Assembly (NCBI GenBank): GCA_009840735.1
Contig: VXNF01000014.1
Location: 1 to 64,000, forward strand
Length of the DNA stretch: 64,000 nucleotides
Source: Acidimicrobiia bacterium
GTDB taxonomy: Bacteria > Actinomycetota > Acidimicrobiia > Acidimicrobiales > CATQHL01
Direction: 5' to 3'
The position numbers and the translations under genes were made by a program. The notes under the pieces are model-generated. The model was not told the origin of the DNA, ran no database searches, and saw only the letters and a program-made list of their open reading frames with translations. Positions 34,748-42,531 of the stretch are shown here, in pieces (position 1 is the stretch's first letter; each line of letters begins with the position of its first letter).

Positions 34748-35824
34748 TCATTCGGCGAGCGAGAGCAGGCGGTCGGCGTACCACTCGAGGGGGCGGCGGT
34801 GAATCCACGCATCAATCGGCGCTTCCCAGGCACGGATCTCCGCCACCCTTTCGCGCCAGCGCCGAGGAATGCCGCTGATGCCAAATCGCGCTCCGAGCGC
34901 CGCGCCCGCCGGAGCAGCGGTGCTGTCCGTGTCGCCGCCAGCGTTGACTATGGCCGTCAACCCGTCCTCGAAGCTCTCCGGGTGGCACGCGGACCAGAGC
35001 ACCGCGCCGAGCGTCTTGGGGGCGAACCCGATCCCGCCGCTGTCCAACTCCAGATCCTCGATCCGAGCGCCCCAGGCGAGAGCGACTTCAACGACGTCCC
35101 GAACCGCGGCGGGTGGAGTGTCAGGATGATCAGTGGGCACCTGCCGCCCGCGGGAGGCGCGGATTGCGGCCGTGGCTCGCTCAACCAGATCGCGGGAGGT
35201 GATTCGCTCATCACGCAGGCATGCGGCGATAGCGAAGTCCGCCAGCAGGGTAGACCACACGCAGCGCCAGTCCCAGTGTGTGACGATCGCGGAGACCACG
35301 CTGTTGCGCGCAAGAGCGGCATCGTCTCGCATCCAGCGCAGGGCCACAGGCCCACAACGCATGACCGAGCCGTTGCCAGCGCTGCTTCGGCCCGACTCCT
35401 CCCACACAAGGCGAGCCGCGTCGGCCGCCGAGTCTCCTTGCGGCGGCCGGACCTTGCCGGTAGCCGGCTGGCCGGAGCGGACGTAGTTCCTCAGCTCGCG
35501 GCGCGGGTACGCGCCACCGTACCGCTCCAGCACCCGACGCGTCAGGCCGCCCATGCCGGCACCGTTCAACTCGCCCCACGCCCAGAAGCGGTAGGCCAAA
35601 TCAGCAAGATCGAGGTCCTCGCCCGCTATGCAGGCTTCTGCTAGCAGGATCGCCTGTGCGAGATCGTCGTCGTCGGGGAATCCCCCTCGCGCGGTGATCT
35701 CGCACACGCCGTGGGGATTCTGAGCTGCGATCCAGGCTCGGCTCTTACCTTCCCAGGGGATTCCGAGGAGGTTCCCCACTCCAACACCCACCATCAATCC
35801 TGTTGCTCGCTCACTCAATTCCAT
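34748..35824 (-). CDS. ADP-ribosylglycohydrolase family protein
   Basis: A 358-residue DraG/ARH-type hydrolase, a family that removes ADP-ribose from proteins, nucleic acids or small molecules. Recognisable blocks are GLMVGVGVGNLLGIPWEG, PDDDDLAQA at 50-58, SAGNGSVMRC, THWDW and GGDTDSTAAPAGA (296-308). The C-terminal DxDS/T metal site is intact. At the first metal site the usual Thr/Ser-Asp-Asp-Thr is four Asp residues (51-54). ATG start with GGAG eight bases upstream. It lies with the aspartic-protease-like gene between queG and trpD and looks accessory. Confidence 0.9.
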   Translation of the reverse strand: MELSERATGLMVGVGVGNLLGIPWEGKSRAWIAAQNPHGVCEITARGGFPDDDDLAQAILLAEACIAGEDLDLADLAYRFWAWGELNGAGMGGLTRRVLERYGGAYPRRELRNYVRSGQPATGKVRPPQGDSAADAARLVWEESGRSSAGNGSVMRCGPVALRWMRDDAALARNSVVSAIVTHWDWRCVWSTLLADFAIAACLRDERITSRDLVERATAAIRASRGRQVPTDHPDTPPAAVRDVVEVALAWGARIEDLELDSGGIGFAPKTLGAVLWSACHPESFEDGLTAIVNAGGDTDSTAAPAGAALGARFGISGIPRRWRERVAEIRAWEAPIDAWIHRRPLEWYADRLLSLAE

Positions 35825-35870
35825 CCGTCCCGCTCCTTTACATAGTTGACGGTCAGACTTCGGGGCTCGG

Positions 35871-36953
35871 TTAGTCGCTGGGGGCGGTGGCGGCTTGGGC
35901 CTGCGATGCTTGCACCCAGCGGGCCAGGGCGGCTGCGGCGGTGCCGCTGTCGAGGGCGGCGGCGGCGAGGCGCAGGCCTTCGGGCAGGTCGGCAGCCATG
36001 TCGCCCACCACGAGGCCGGCGGCGGCGTTCAGGCACACGATCTCCCGCCAGGGCACCGACTCGCCCGCCAACAGCGCCTGCGTCGCCGCCACGCCTGTGG
36101 CCACGTCCTCACCGGCCAAGTCGGCCAACTCGACGGTGGCCAGGCCCAACTCCGCCGGCGTGACGGTGTAACGCTCGATGCGACCCTCGCGCAGCTCGAT
36201 CACCCTCGTCGGCCCGACCGTGGACAGCTCGTCGAGACGGGGATAGCCGTGGACCACCATGGCTCGCTGCGTGCCGGTGACGGCCAGCACCTCCGCCATC
36301 CGCTCGGCCATGGCCGGGTCGTTCACGCCGATCACCTGACGGCGCACGCCGGCAGGGTTCGCCATCGGCCCCAGGTAGTTGAAGGCCGTGGGCACCCCCA
36401 GGCTGCGCCGCGTGGGGCCGGCGTGGCGCAGCGCCGGGTGGAACAGCGGCGCCAAGCAGAAGGCGATGCCCGCCTCACGCAGGCACGCCGCCACCCCGGC
36501 CGGACCCAGATCCACCACCACGCCGAGCGCTTCGAGCAGATCCGCCGATCCGCAGGAGGACGAAACGGCTCGGTTCCCGTGCTTGCAGACTCGGGCGCCG
36601 GCACCGGCGGCCACCAGAGCCGCCATCGTTGAGATGTTCAGCGACCCGCTGCCGTCGCCTCCGGTGCCGCAGGTGTCGATAAGCCCCATGGCTTCGGCGT
36701 CCACCCCGACGTCGAGGGCAGCGGCCCGCAGGCCATCGAGGAGTCCCGCCAGCTCCGCCGCCGTCTCGCCCTTGGTCCGCAGCCCGATCAGCAGGCCGGC
36801 CATCTGGGCCTCCGAGGCGGCGCCGGTCAGCATGGCGTCCGCCGCGGCGCGTGCCTGGCGGCCCGACAGGTGCTCGCCGGCGGCGAGCGTCCGGAACAGC
36901 TCGGCGAAGTCCACCGGGCTGTCGGGCTTCAGGGCGTCTGGATTCGGAGCCAT
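35871..36953 (-). CDS. trpD: Anthranilate phosphoribosyltransferase TrpD
   Basis: Tryptophan biosynthesis enzyme (360 aa) that joins anthranilate to PRPP. The PRPP and magnesium blocks are DTCGTGGDGSGSLNIST, KHGNRAVSSSCGSADLLEALG, and FHPALRHAGPTRRSLG; the domain continues with FNYLGPMANPAGVRRQVIG. No other trp gene is nearby. The ATG at 36953 is only 14 bases from the divergent kinase start, so promoters must lie within coding sequence. Confidence 0.95.
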   Translation of the reverse strand: MAPNPDALKPDSPVDFAELFRTLAAGEHLSGRQARAAADAMLTGAASEAQMAGLLIGLRTKGETAAELAGLLDGLRAAALDVGVDAEAMGLIDTCGTGGDGSGSLNISTMAALVAAGAGARVCKHGNRAVSSSCGSADLLEALGVVVDLGPAGVAACLREAGIAFCLAPLFHPALRHAGPTRRSLGVPTAFNYLGPMANPAGVRRQVIGVNDPAMAERMAEVLAVTGTQRAMVVHGYPRLDELSTVGPTRVIELREGRIERYTVTPAELGLATVELADLAGEDVATGVAATQALLAGESVPWREIVCLNAAAGLVVGDMAADLPEGLRLAAAALDSGTAAAALARWVQASQAQAATAPSD

Positions 36954-36967
36954 GCAGTTCTCATAGC

Positions 36968-38440
36968 ATGCCAAGCGTGGATGGCCGCGCCGCATCGAAT
37001 TCGGCGGGAATCCTCGTGATCGACGTCGGCAGCACGAGCGTGCGCACCGCCGTCGTGGACCCCTCCGGGCGGCTCCGGCACACCCGCCGGGCACCGACCC
37101 CGCGGCGCTCGCCCGGGCCGGGACTCCTGGAGTTCGATCCGGTCGCTCTGGCTGAGGCCGCCCTCGGGGCCGCGGCGGCGACGCTGCAGGAGTCCGGCGA
37201 AGTCGAAGCCGTCGGCATCGCCAACCAGCGCGCCTCGACAGTCGTGTGGGACCGCGCCACCGGCGAGCCGGTCGGACCGGGGCTCGGCTGGCAGGACCTA
37301 CGCACGGCGCTGGACTGTCTTGCGCTGCAGGGCGACGGACTGCGCCTGGCGCCCAACCAGCCCGCCACCAAGGCGGCCCATCTGATCTCCACCGCTAGCG
37401 CCGCGCCCGAGACGCTTTGCGTCGGCACACTGGACTCCTGGCTGGTCTGGCAGCTCACCGGCGGCGCCGAGCACCTCACTGACGCCACGAACGCGGCGAT
37501 CAGCGGGCTCACCCACCTGGACCGCGTGGAGTGGGACCACGCCACAGCCGAGCGGCTCGGCATCCCCATCGCGGGCCTGCCGCAGATCCGCAACAGCAGC
37601 GGCGTGCTGGGCGAGGCCACCGCGCTGGCAGGCGCGCCGCCGATCACCGGTCTGGCCGGCGACCAGCAAGCGGCGCTTGTGGGCGCGGGCTGCGTCCGGC
37701 GCGGCGACGTGAAGATCACCTTCGGCACCGGTGGCACACTGGACGCCTGCCTGGGGCCCGGCGACCCGCCCGCGGACATCCGGGGGCCCAGCGGCACCTT
37801 CCCCATCGTGGCCTGGCAGCAGCGGGGTGAGGTGACCTGGGGCATCGAGGCGCTGATGCTCAGTGCCGGCAGCTGCGTTCGATGGCTGTGCGAGCTCGGC
37901 CTGATCGAGCGTCCCAGCGACTCCGAGGCTCGCGCCGCCGCCTGCCCGGACAGCGGAGAGGCGAGCTTCGTACCCGCCCAGATGGGGCTCGGCGCCCCGG
38001 ACTGGGACTTCGGCGCACGCAGCGCCTTCGCCGGGATGACCACCGTCACCGGCGCCGCGCAACTCGTTCGTGCCGTGCTGGAAGGCGTGGCGCTCCGCGG
38101 GGCGGACCTGCTCGAAGCCGCCCGAGCCGACAGCGGCCTGGAGCTGGCGGCGCCGGTAATCGACGGGGGCATGAGCGCCAACGCCGTCTTCGCCCAAGCG
38201 CTGGCGGACGCCGCCGGCTGCGCCATCGCCCTGGCGCCGGAGATCGAGTGCACCGCCCTCGGCGCCGGCTACTTGGCGGGGGTGGGAATCGGCCTCTGGG
38301 ACGGCTGGGACGAGGTGGCCTCGCTGCGTTCGCCGCGTGGGACCGTCGAGCCCCGCCGACCGGCTGACCGGGCCCGCTGGCGGGAGACCAAGCGGCAAGC
38401 CGCAGGCTGGCACCCCGACCTCAGCGCAGTCTCTTTCTGA
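36968..38440 (+). CDS. FGGY family carbohydrate kinase, glycerol-kinase-like
   Basis: A 490-residue FGGY kinase. N-terminal ILVIDVGSTSVRTAVVD binds phosphate; GIANQRASTVVWDRATG and GLGWQDLRT resemble glycerol kinase; GLAGDQQAALVGAG holds the catalytic aspartate; and ITFGTGGTLDACLG and DGGMSANAVFAQALAD complete the ATP site. Glycerol is the likely substrate but other polyols cannot be excluded. ATG start; divergent from trpD with a 14-base gap. Confidence 0.88.
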   Translation: MPSVDGRAASNSAGILVIDVGSTSVRTAVVDPSGRLRHTRRAPTPRRSPGPGLLEFDPVALAEAALGAAAATLQESGEVEAVGIANQRASTVVWDRATGEPVGPGLGWQDLRTALDCLALQGDGLRLAPNQPATKAAHLISTASAAPETLCVGTLDSWLVWQLTGGAEHLTDATNAAISGLTHLDRVEWDHATAERLGIPIAGLPQIRNSSGVLGEATALAGAPPITGLAGDQQAALVGAGCVRRGDVKITFGTGGTLDACLGPGDPPADIRGPSGTFPIVAWQQRGEVTWGIEALMLSAGSCVRWLCELGLIERPSDSEARAAACPDSGEASFVPAQMGLGAPDWDFGARSAFAGMTTVTGAAQLVRAVLEGVALRGADLLEAARADSGLELAAPVIDGGMSANAVFAQALADAAGCAIALAPEIECTALGAGYLAGVGIGLWDGWDEVASLRSPRGTVEPRRPADRARWRETKRQAAGWHPDLSAVSF

Positions 38441-38520
38441 CCGGCCGGCGCCGGCGCGCCAGACGACACACCGGCGCCCGCGCCCGTTCTGAGCCTCGGC
38501 GTGCCGAGAGCCGCCGGGGC

Positions 38521-38562
38521 GGCGCTGCGCTGGCGGGCGTGGCGGGTGGGCGCTGCGCTGGC
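38521..38562. repeat. 14-bp direct repeat upstream of rnpB
   Basis: GGCGCTGCGCTGGC occurs at 38521-38534 and again at 38549-38562, 28 bases apart, ending 14 bases before the RNase P RNA. No -10 box is obvious here. Role unknown; possibly a factor-binding site. Confidence 0.6.
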
Positions 38563-38576
38563 AGACTGTGAGCGAC

Positions 38577-38943
<367 letters not shown>

Positions 38944-39429
38944 TCACCGCCGCCGGGATGGGCGCGGCGCCGCGGCCAACCGGCCGGCCCGCAGGAACTC
39001 CTCTCGGCGAACCGGGTCGGCCAGATCGAATCGTCGCCACGACCACCACAGCGCGGCGGCGCCGATCAGCTCCAGCGCCAAGAGCAGCCAGACCGGCCGC
39101 AGGCTCGCGCCGGACGCCTCACCGCCGCCGAGGGGCCACCAGAACGTCGCGGTGCGCAGCCAGGCGCCGTCGAGGATGAGATGGCAGAGGATGCCGATCG
39201 GCACGCCCAGCCAGCGCCGCTGAGCCAGACGCCGGCCCCAACCCGCCAGCATGACGGCGGTCATGACCCCGATCGGGAACAGCAGCGCACCCATGACCCA
39301 CAGATCGTCCACGGCGAGCGCCAGTGAGGGTGCCACGGCACCGGCCAACACGAACCGGTAGTCCAGTCCGCGGCTGGCGAAGACGGCCGCCACCGCTGGC
39401 ACCGCCAGCCCGGCGAACCAGAGCAGCAC
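38944..39429 (-). CDS. Conserved membrane protein, metal-dependent-hydrolase-like
   Basis: A 161-residue protein with about four membrane segments and a conserved internal block GILCHLILDGAW, which resembles the HxxxD pattern of membrane-bound metal-dependent hydrolase families such as YdjM. Assignment is tentative. The GTG start lies five bases after the zinc-ribbon gene stop. The longer in-frame reading upstream is a shadow of the zinc-ribbon gene. The end abuts rnpB on the opposite strand. Confidence 0.7.
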   Translation of the reverse strand: MLLWFAGLAVPAVAAVFASRGLDYRFVLAGAVAPSLALAVDDLWVMGALLFPIGVMTAVMLAGWGRRLAQRRWLGVPIGILCHLILDGAWLRTATFWWPLGGGEASGASLRPVWLLLALELIGAAALWWSWRRFDLADPVRREEFLRAGRLAAAPRPSRRR

Positions 39430-39433
39430 CGCT

Positions 39434-40177
39434 TCAGATGACGAGGATGCGCCCGCAAGAGGGGCAGGTGGCGCTGGCCTTGTCGTCTTCTCCGGGCGGC
39501 GCCTCGCCGATCTCGGGGAGCCTGCGCAGCCGGTCCACGTCCATGAGGGGCAGCGTGAGTTGGCACCCCAGGCAGCTCGTCGCCTCGAGCCGAGCCACGG
39601 CCACGCCGCCAAACTGCGGGCGGAGCCGCTCATAGCGCGCCAGCAGGTCCGCAGCGATGTCCTGGGCCACCGCGGCCCGCTCACCGCGCACGCGCTCGCA
39701 CTCCCCGTCGATCCCCGCCGCCGCCACCGCGAGGCGCTCGGTGGTCGCGGCGATCGAGCCGGCGAGCCCGCTGCTGCGCTCCTCTAGGGCCGCTAGGTCT
39801 CCGCCGGCGGTCTCGAGTTCCTCCATCACCTCGAGGAGTTTGTCCTCCACCACGCGCTGGCGTCGCCCGAGCGCGGCGACCTCCTCCTCTAGGCTCTGCA
39901 GCTCCCGGATGCCGGTCACCTCCCCGGAGTACAGGAGGGTTCGCTCCCGGTCGCGCTTGGCCACGACCGAGGTGAGGTCGTCGTCGTAGCGTCGCTGGAG
40001 TCGGTTCAGCTCGCCTTGGCGCGCCCGAGCTTCCTCGATGCGACCGTCGAGGTCCGCCGCCTGGCGCTCGAGTTCGAGCAACTCCGCCCGCTCGGGCAGC
40101 TGTGCATGGCGATGCTCGAGTTGCGCGACGCGGGTGTCGTGCGACTGAAGCTCGAGGAGGCGTTCCAGAGGGTTCAC
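39434..40177 (-). CDS. C4-type zinc ribbon domain protein
   Basis: A 247-residue protein: a long antiparallel coiled coil (about 5-195, Glu/Arg/Leu heptads) followed by a C4 zinc ribbon with TSCLGCQLTLP and TCPSCGRILVI. This is the widespread actinobacterial and epsilonproteobacterial zinc-ribbon family, whose characterised members have been linked to flagella or nucleic-acid binding; the function here is unknown. A GTG at 40177 is used because the family begins at NPLERLLELQ. Confidence 0.87.
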   Translation of the reverse strand: MNPLERLLELQSHDTRVAQLEHRHAQLPERAELLELERQAADLDGRIEEARARQGELNRLQRRYDDDLTSVVAKRDRERTLLYSGEVTGIRELQSLEEEVAALGRRQRVVEDKLLEVMEELETAGGDLAALEERSSGLAGSIAATTERLAVAAAGIDGECERVRGERAAVAQDIAADLLARYERLRPQFGGVAVARLEATSCLGCQLTLPLMDVDRLRRLPEIGEAPPGEDDKASATCPSCGRILVI

Positions 40178-40755
40178 GTCTCGGCGCTCGGTTCTCGGCT
40201 CTGCTCTCCCATTGCCGCTTCTGACCCTAAACGACGCTGGCCTGCCCGCCAAGATCCCCAAGATCCTCAGCGGGCCGCTGGGTCGCTCCCCCGGACGGAC
40301 TCCAACTCGCCGGCCCCGAGAAAGGCGACGCCCCGCCGAAGGGGGGACATCGGCGGGGCGTCCGATCACCGCCGCGGCAGGGGGGATGCCCGGGGTGAGA
40401 TTCCTTGCCGCTGCAGCGGCAGACTGCGCCCCGCAGGCTAACGGAGCCGCGCCCCGCTACCGCTGCCTGCGGTGTGACATCGGCCACAGCTGCCCCTCAG
40501 CAGGCACCGCGGAGACCTCTGCGACGCCCCGATTCGCCGGATCAGCCCCGGCGGGTGTACACTGCAGCAAGCGACTCAGGTCGTCCTTCGGAGGGGATGG
40601 CGGGTCTGGAGAGAATCTCGCTGATCCCGGCTGCTCCAACAGTCCCAGACCCGCACCCTCCACCCTCCTGCCATTCTGCGAGGGCGATCCCCTTTGGGTT
40701 CGATTCGGCTCGGTGCGGACGAGGCTGTGAAGGCGACCCGCTGCAGGGGCGATGT
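40178..40755. other. 578-base region without a recognised gene
   Basis: Between the tRNA-Val gene and the zinc-ribbon gene there is no convincing protein: short frames in all directions show biased, Arg/Pro/Ser-rich translations without motifs. The region contains a strong hairpin at 40327-40362 and other GC-rich inverted segments. It lies downstream of tRNA-Val on the minus strand, so a structured transcript is possible. I found no match by eye to tmRNA, SRP RNA or 6S RNA signatures. Confidence 0.6.
40327..40362 (-). terminator. Strong hairpin, terminator-like
   Basis: A perfect 13-bp stem (40327-40339 with 40350-40362) closes a 10-base loop. On the minus strand it is followed by GCCTTTCTC, a weak pyrimidine tract. 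It would separate the tRNA-Val/IMPase transcript from the zinc-ribbon gene. Direction is inferred. Confidence 0.55.
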
Positions 40756-40829
40756 GGGCACTGGCGGACTCGAACCGCCGACCTCTTCCTTGTAAGGGAA
40801 GCGCTCTGAACCGACTGAGCTAAGCGCCC
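40756..40829 (-). tRNA. tRNA-Val (TAC)
   Basis: A 74-base cloverleaf on the minus strand. The acceptor stem pairs GGGCGCT with AGTGCCC; the anticodon stem CTTCC/GGAAG encloses CTTACAA with anticodon TAC; the T arm is CGGCG-TTCGAGT-CGCCA-like with GGTTCGAGTCC. CCA is not encoded. It lies 10 bases after the end of the inositol-monophosphatase gene. Confidence 0.93.
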
Positions 40830-40839
40830 AGCCGCGAGG

Positions 40840-41685
40840 CTAGCGATCCAACGCCGCCCGCAGCTCCGTCAGCAAGGTCTCCCCGGCCGCCGCCAGAACC
40901 GTGCGGAGTGCGCCGGGGTCGGTGGTGGTGAGGTCCCTTCCGGCTGCATCCTCGATCCGGGCACCGGCCTCGCGGCACACCAACATGGCACCCAGATAGT
41001 CCCACGGACAGTGCGCAGCGAAGTCCACGAATCCGTCGAGGCGACCGTCGGCCACCGCGCAGAGATCCAGTGCTGAGGCGCCCAGCGCCCGGAACTGGCG
41101 CCAACCGAGGTGCCGAGGCGGGCAGCCGGAGAGCCCGACGACTGCTTCGGAGAGCTCGCTCGCCGCCGACGGCCGAATCGGCGACCCGTCTCGGTAGGCC
41201 CCACCGCCGCGGACCGCCGTGTAGCTCTCGCCGGACACGAGGTTTCTGACCAACGCAGCCAGGGCGCCGCGCTCGTCCACCGCGCACAGGCTCGTGGCAT
41301 ACCACCCGAGGCCCTGCGCTGCGTTGGTGGAGCCGTCGAGCGGGTCGACCACCACGATGATCGGTCGATCCTTCCGGTGCAGGCCGGACTCTTCGCTGCA
41401 TACCCCGAGACCGGCGTCAAGCAGCGCCGTCACGGCTGCCCCGTCGGCCACGATGTCGCTGCGGTGCTGGCCGGGACGAGTTCCCGCGGGGCCCCAGTCC
41501 TCCAGCTCGCTCAGCGCGCCCGCAACAGCTCCGGCGGTCTCATCGAACAGCGACAACAGGTCTTCCGGCTCGATGGCAGCGAGGCTAGGGCGCTGCGGGC
41601 TGCGCGGCGCGCATTCCGCGGCGAGCACCGACCGGTAGGGTTGGGCGCCCAACGCTCGCTGCCCGAACGCCGAGGAGCCGTCCAT
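40840..41685 (-). CDS. Inositol monophosphatase family protein
   Basis: A 281-residue magnesium-dependent phosphatase of the IMPase/SuhB/CysQ family. Metal-site motifs are CSEESG, VVDPLDGSTN and CPWDYLGAMLVCREAGA. Likely substrates are inositol phosphates (actinobacteria need inositol for PIMs) but others such as histidinol phosphate or PAP are possible. The ATG at 41685 would begin on the very base where the divergent gene starts; a GTG at about 41632 (before LAAECAP) is a good alternative that leaves room for a promoter. Confidence 0.9.
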   Translation of the reverse strand: MDGSSAFGQRALGAQPYRSVLAAECAPRSPQRPSLAAIEPEDLLSLFDETAGAVAGALSELEDWGPAGTRPGQHRSDIVADGAAVTALLDAGLGVCSEESGLHRKDRPIIVVVDPLDGSTNAAQGLGWYATSLCAVDERGALAALVRNLVSGESYTAVRGGGAYRDGSPIRPSAASELSEAVVGLSGCPPRHLGWRQFRALGASALDLCAVADGRLDGFVDFAAHCPWDYLGAMLVCREAGARIEDAAGRDLTTTDPGALRTVLAAAGETLLTELRAALDR

Positions 41686-42248
41686 TGTCCATCGTCGACT
41701 TCCCCGGGTTCGTCACTGATCTGAAGTACCACGCTGCCGAGGGCGGCTTCCACTATCACGAGGACCACCACTGCATCGACGTCACGACCGGCCGCCAATG
41801 GTGGGAAATCCAGCTGCACCCGGACTACGACTGCGACGGACCCCTCGAGCTGCACATCGTGGCCGATCTGGATCCCCGGACCCAGATCGCCTTCGAGGAC
41901 GAGGTGAACAAGCTGCACGAGGACGCCGACTGGCCCGAGGAAGGCTTCGACCTACTGCTTCGCTTCCACTGGCGACTGCCGCCGCTGCCCAACAGCCCCA
42001 ACCTGTTGGAGTTGGCGACCGAACTCTCCGCGCTCGGCGGCACCGCCTTGCCGCTCCACGTCTGGGCAGCGGACACCATCGCCATGGTCACCGACGACGT
42101 AGCCCGGACGGTGCACGTGGAGTCGGAGCGGGCGATCCCGCTGGCGCACCTGCTGGGCGAGCACGAATTCCTCGACGAGACGTTCGGCCTCATCGGCGCC
42201 GTCACCCGCTACCTCCACGACCGCGCACCCGCCTGGCTCGGCGAGTGA
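41685..42248 (+). CDS. Hypothetical protein with His-rich N-terminus
   Basis: A 187-residue soluble acidic protein I do not recognise. The N-terminal region contains a dense metal-ligand-like cluster, FHYHEDHHCIDV, then WWEIQLHPDYDCDGP. The rest is mixed alpha/beta with no membrane segment. Codon pattern and composition support a real gene, the only plus-strand gene in the 38.9-48.6 kb stretch. The TTG start is supported by GAGGAG seven bases upstream. Confidence 0.8.
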   Translation: MSIVDFPGFVTDLKYHAAEGGFHYHEDHHCIDVTTGRQWWEIQLHPDYDCDGPLELHIVADLDPRTQIAFEDEVNKLHEDADWPEEGFDLLLRFHWRLPPLPNSPNLLELATELSALGGTALPLHVWAADTIAMVTDDVARTVHVESERAIPLAHLLGEHEFLDETFGLIGAVTRYLHDRAPAWLGE

Positions 42249-42286
42249 ACCCCCCAAGCCGCCGAGGCGACTGCGCCGAGGGCGGT

Positions 42287-42358
42287 GGGCTCGGTGGGGA
42301 TCGAACCCACGACCGAACGATTATGAGTCGTCTGCTCTGACCACTGAGCTACGAGCCC
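42287..42358 (-). tRNA. tRNA with CAT anticodon (Met or Ile2)
   Basis: A 72-base cloverleaf on the minus strand: acceptor GGGCTCG/CGAGCCC, D arm GCTC/GAGC, anticodon stem GACGA/TCGTT with loop CTCATAA, T arm GTGGG-TTCGATC-CCCAC. G1-C72 pairing excludes the initiator tRNA. The anticodon arm also resembles tRNA-Ile2, in which C34 becomes lysidine, so Met-elongator versus Ile2 is not settled from sequence. CCA is not encoded. Confidence 0.92.
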
Positions 42359-42438
42359 GAAGACAACCTAGGAGACTGCCGCCGAAGCCGCACCGACCGA
42401 GGGAGGCGACACCGCGGGGACGCCGCGGGCGGCCAAGC

Positions 42439-42510
42439 TCCGGGGGTGGGGCTCGAACCCACGACAAACGGCTTAACAGGCCGGCGCTCTGCCAACTGAG
42501 CTACCCCGGA
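42439..42510 (-). tRNA. tRNA-Asn (GTT)
   Basis: A 72-base cloverleaf on the minus strand: acceptor TCCGGGG/CCCCGGA, D arm GCTC/GAGC, anticodon loop CTGTTAA with anticodon GTT, T arm GTGGG-TTCGAGC-CCCAC. CCA is not encoded. It follows the sigma factor gene by about 20 bases and may be read from the same transcript. Confidence 0.94.
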
Positions 42511-42531
42511 TCGCGCTCCCACGATATCAAC

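Noticed and set aside
34615-34884. An 89-codon minus-strand frame between the accessory genes
   Set aside because: It overlaps the end of the ADP-ribosylglycohydrolase in another frame and covers promoter-like AT-rich DNA; no motif or ribosome-binding site.
40690-40725. GGGTTCGATTCGG as a tRNA or tmRNA 3' end
   Set aside because: The T stem does not pair and no tmRNA tag frame or acceptor stem could be found in the flanking gap.
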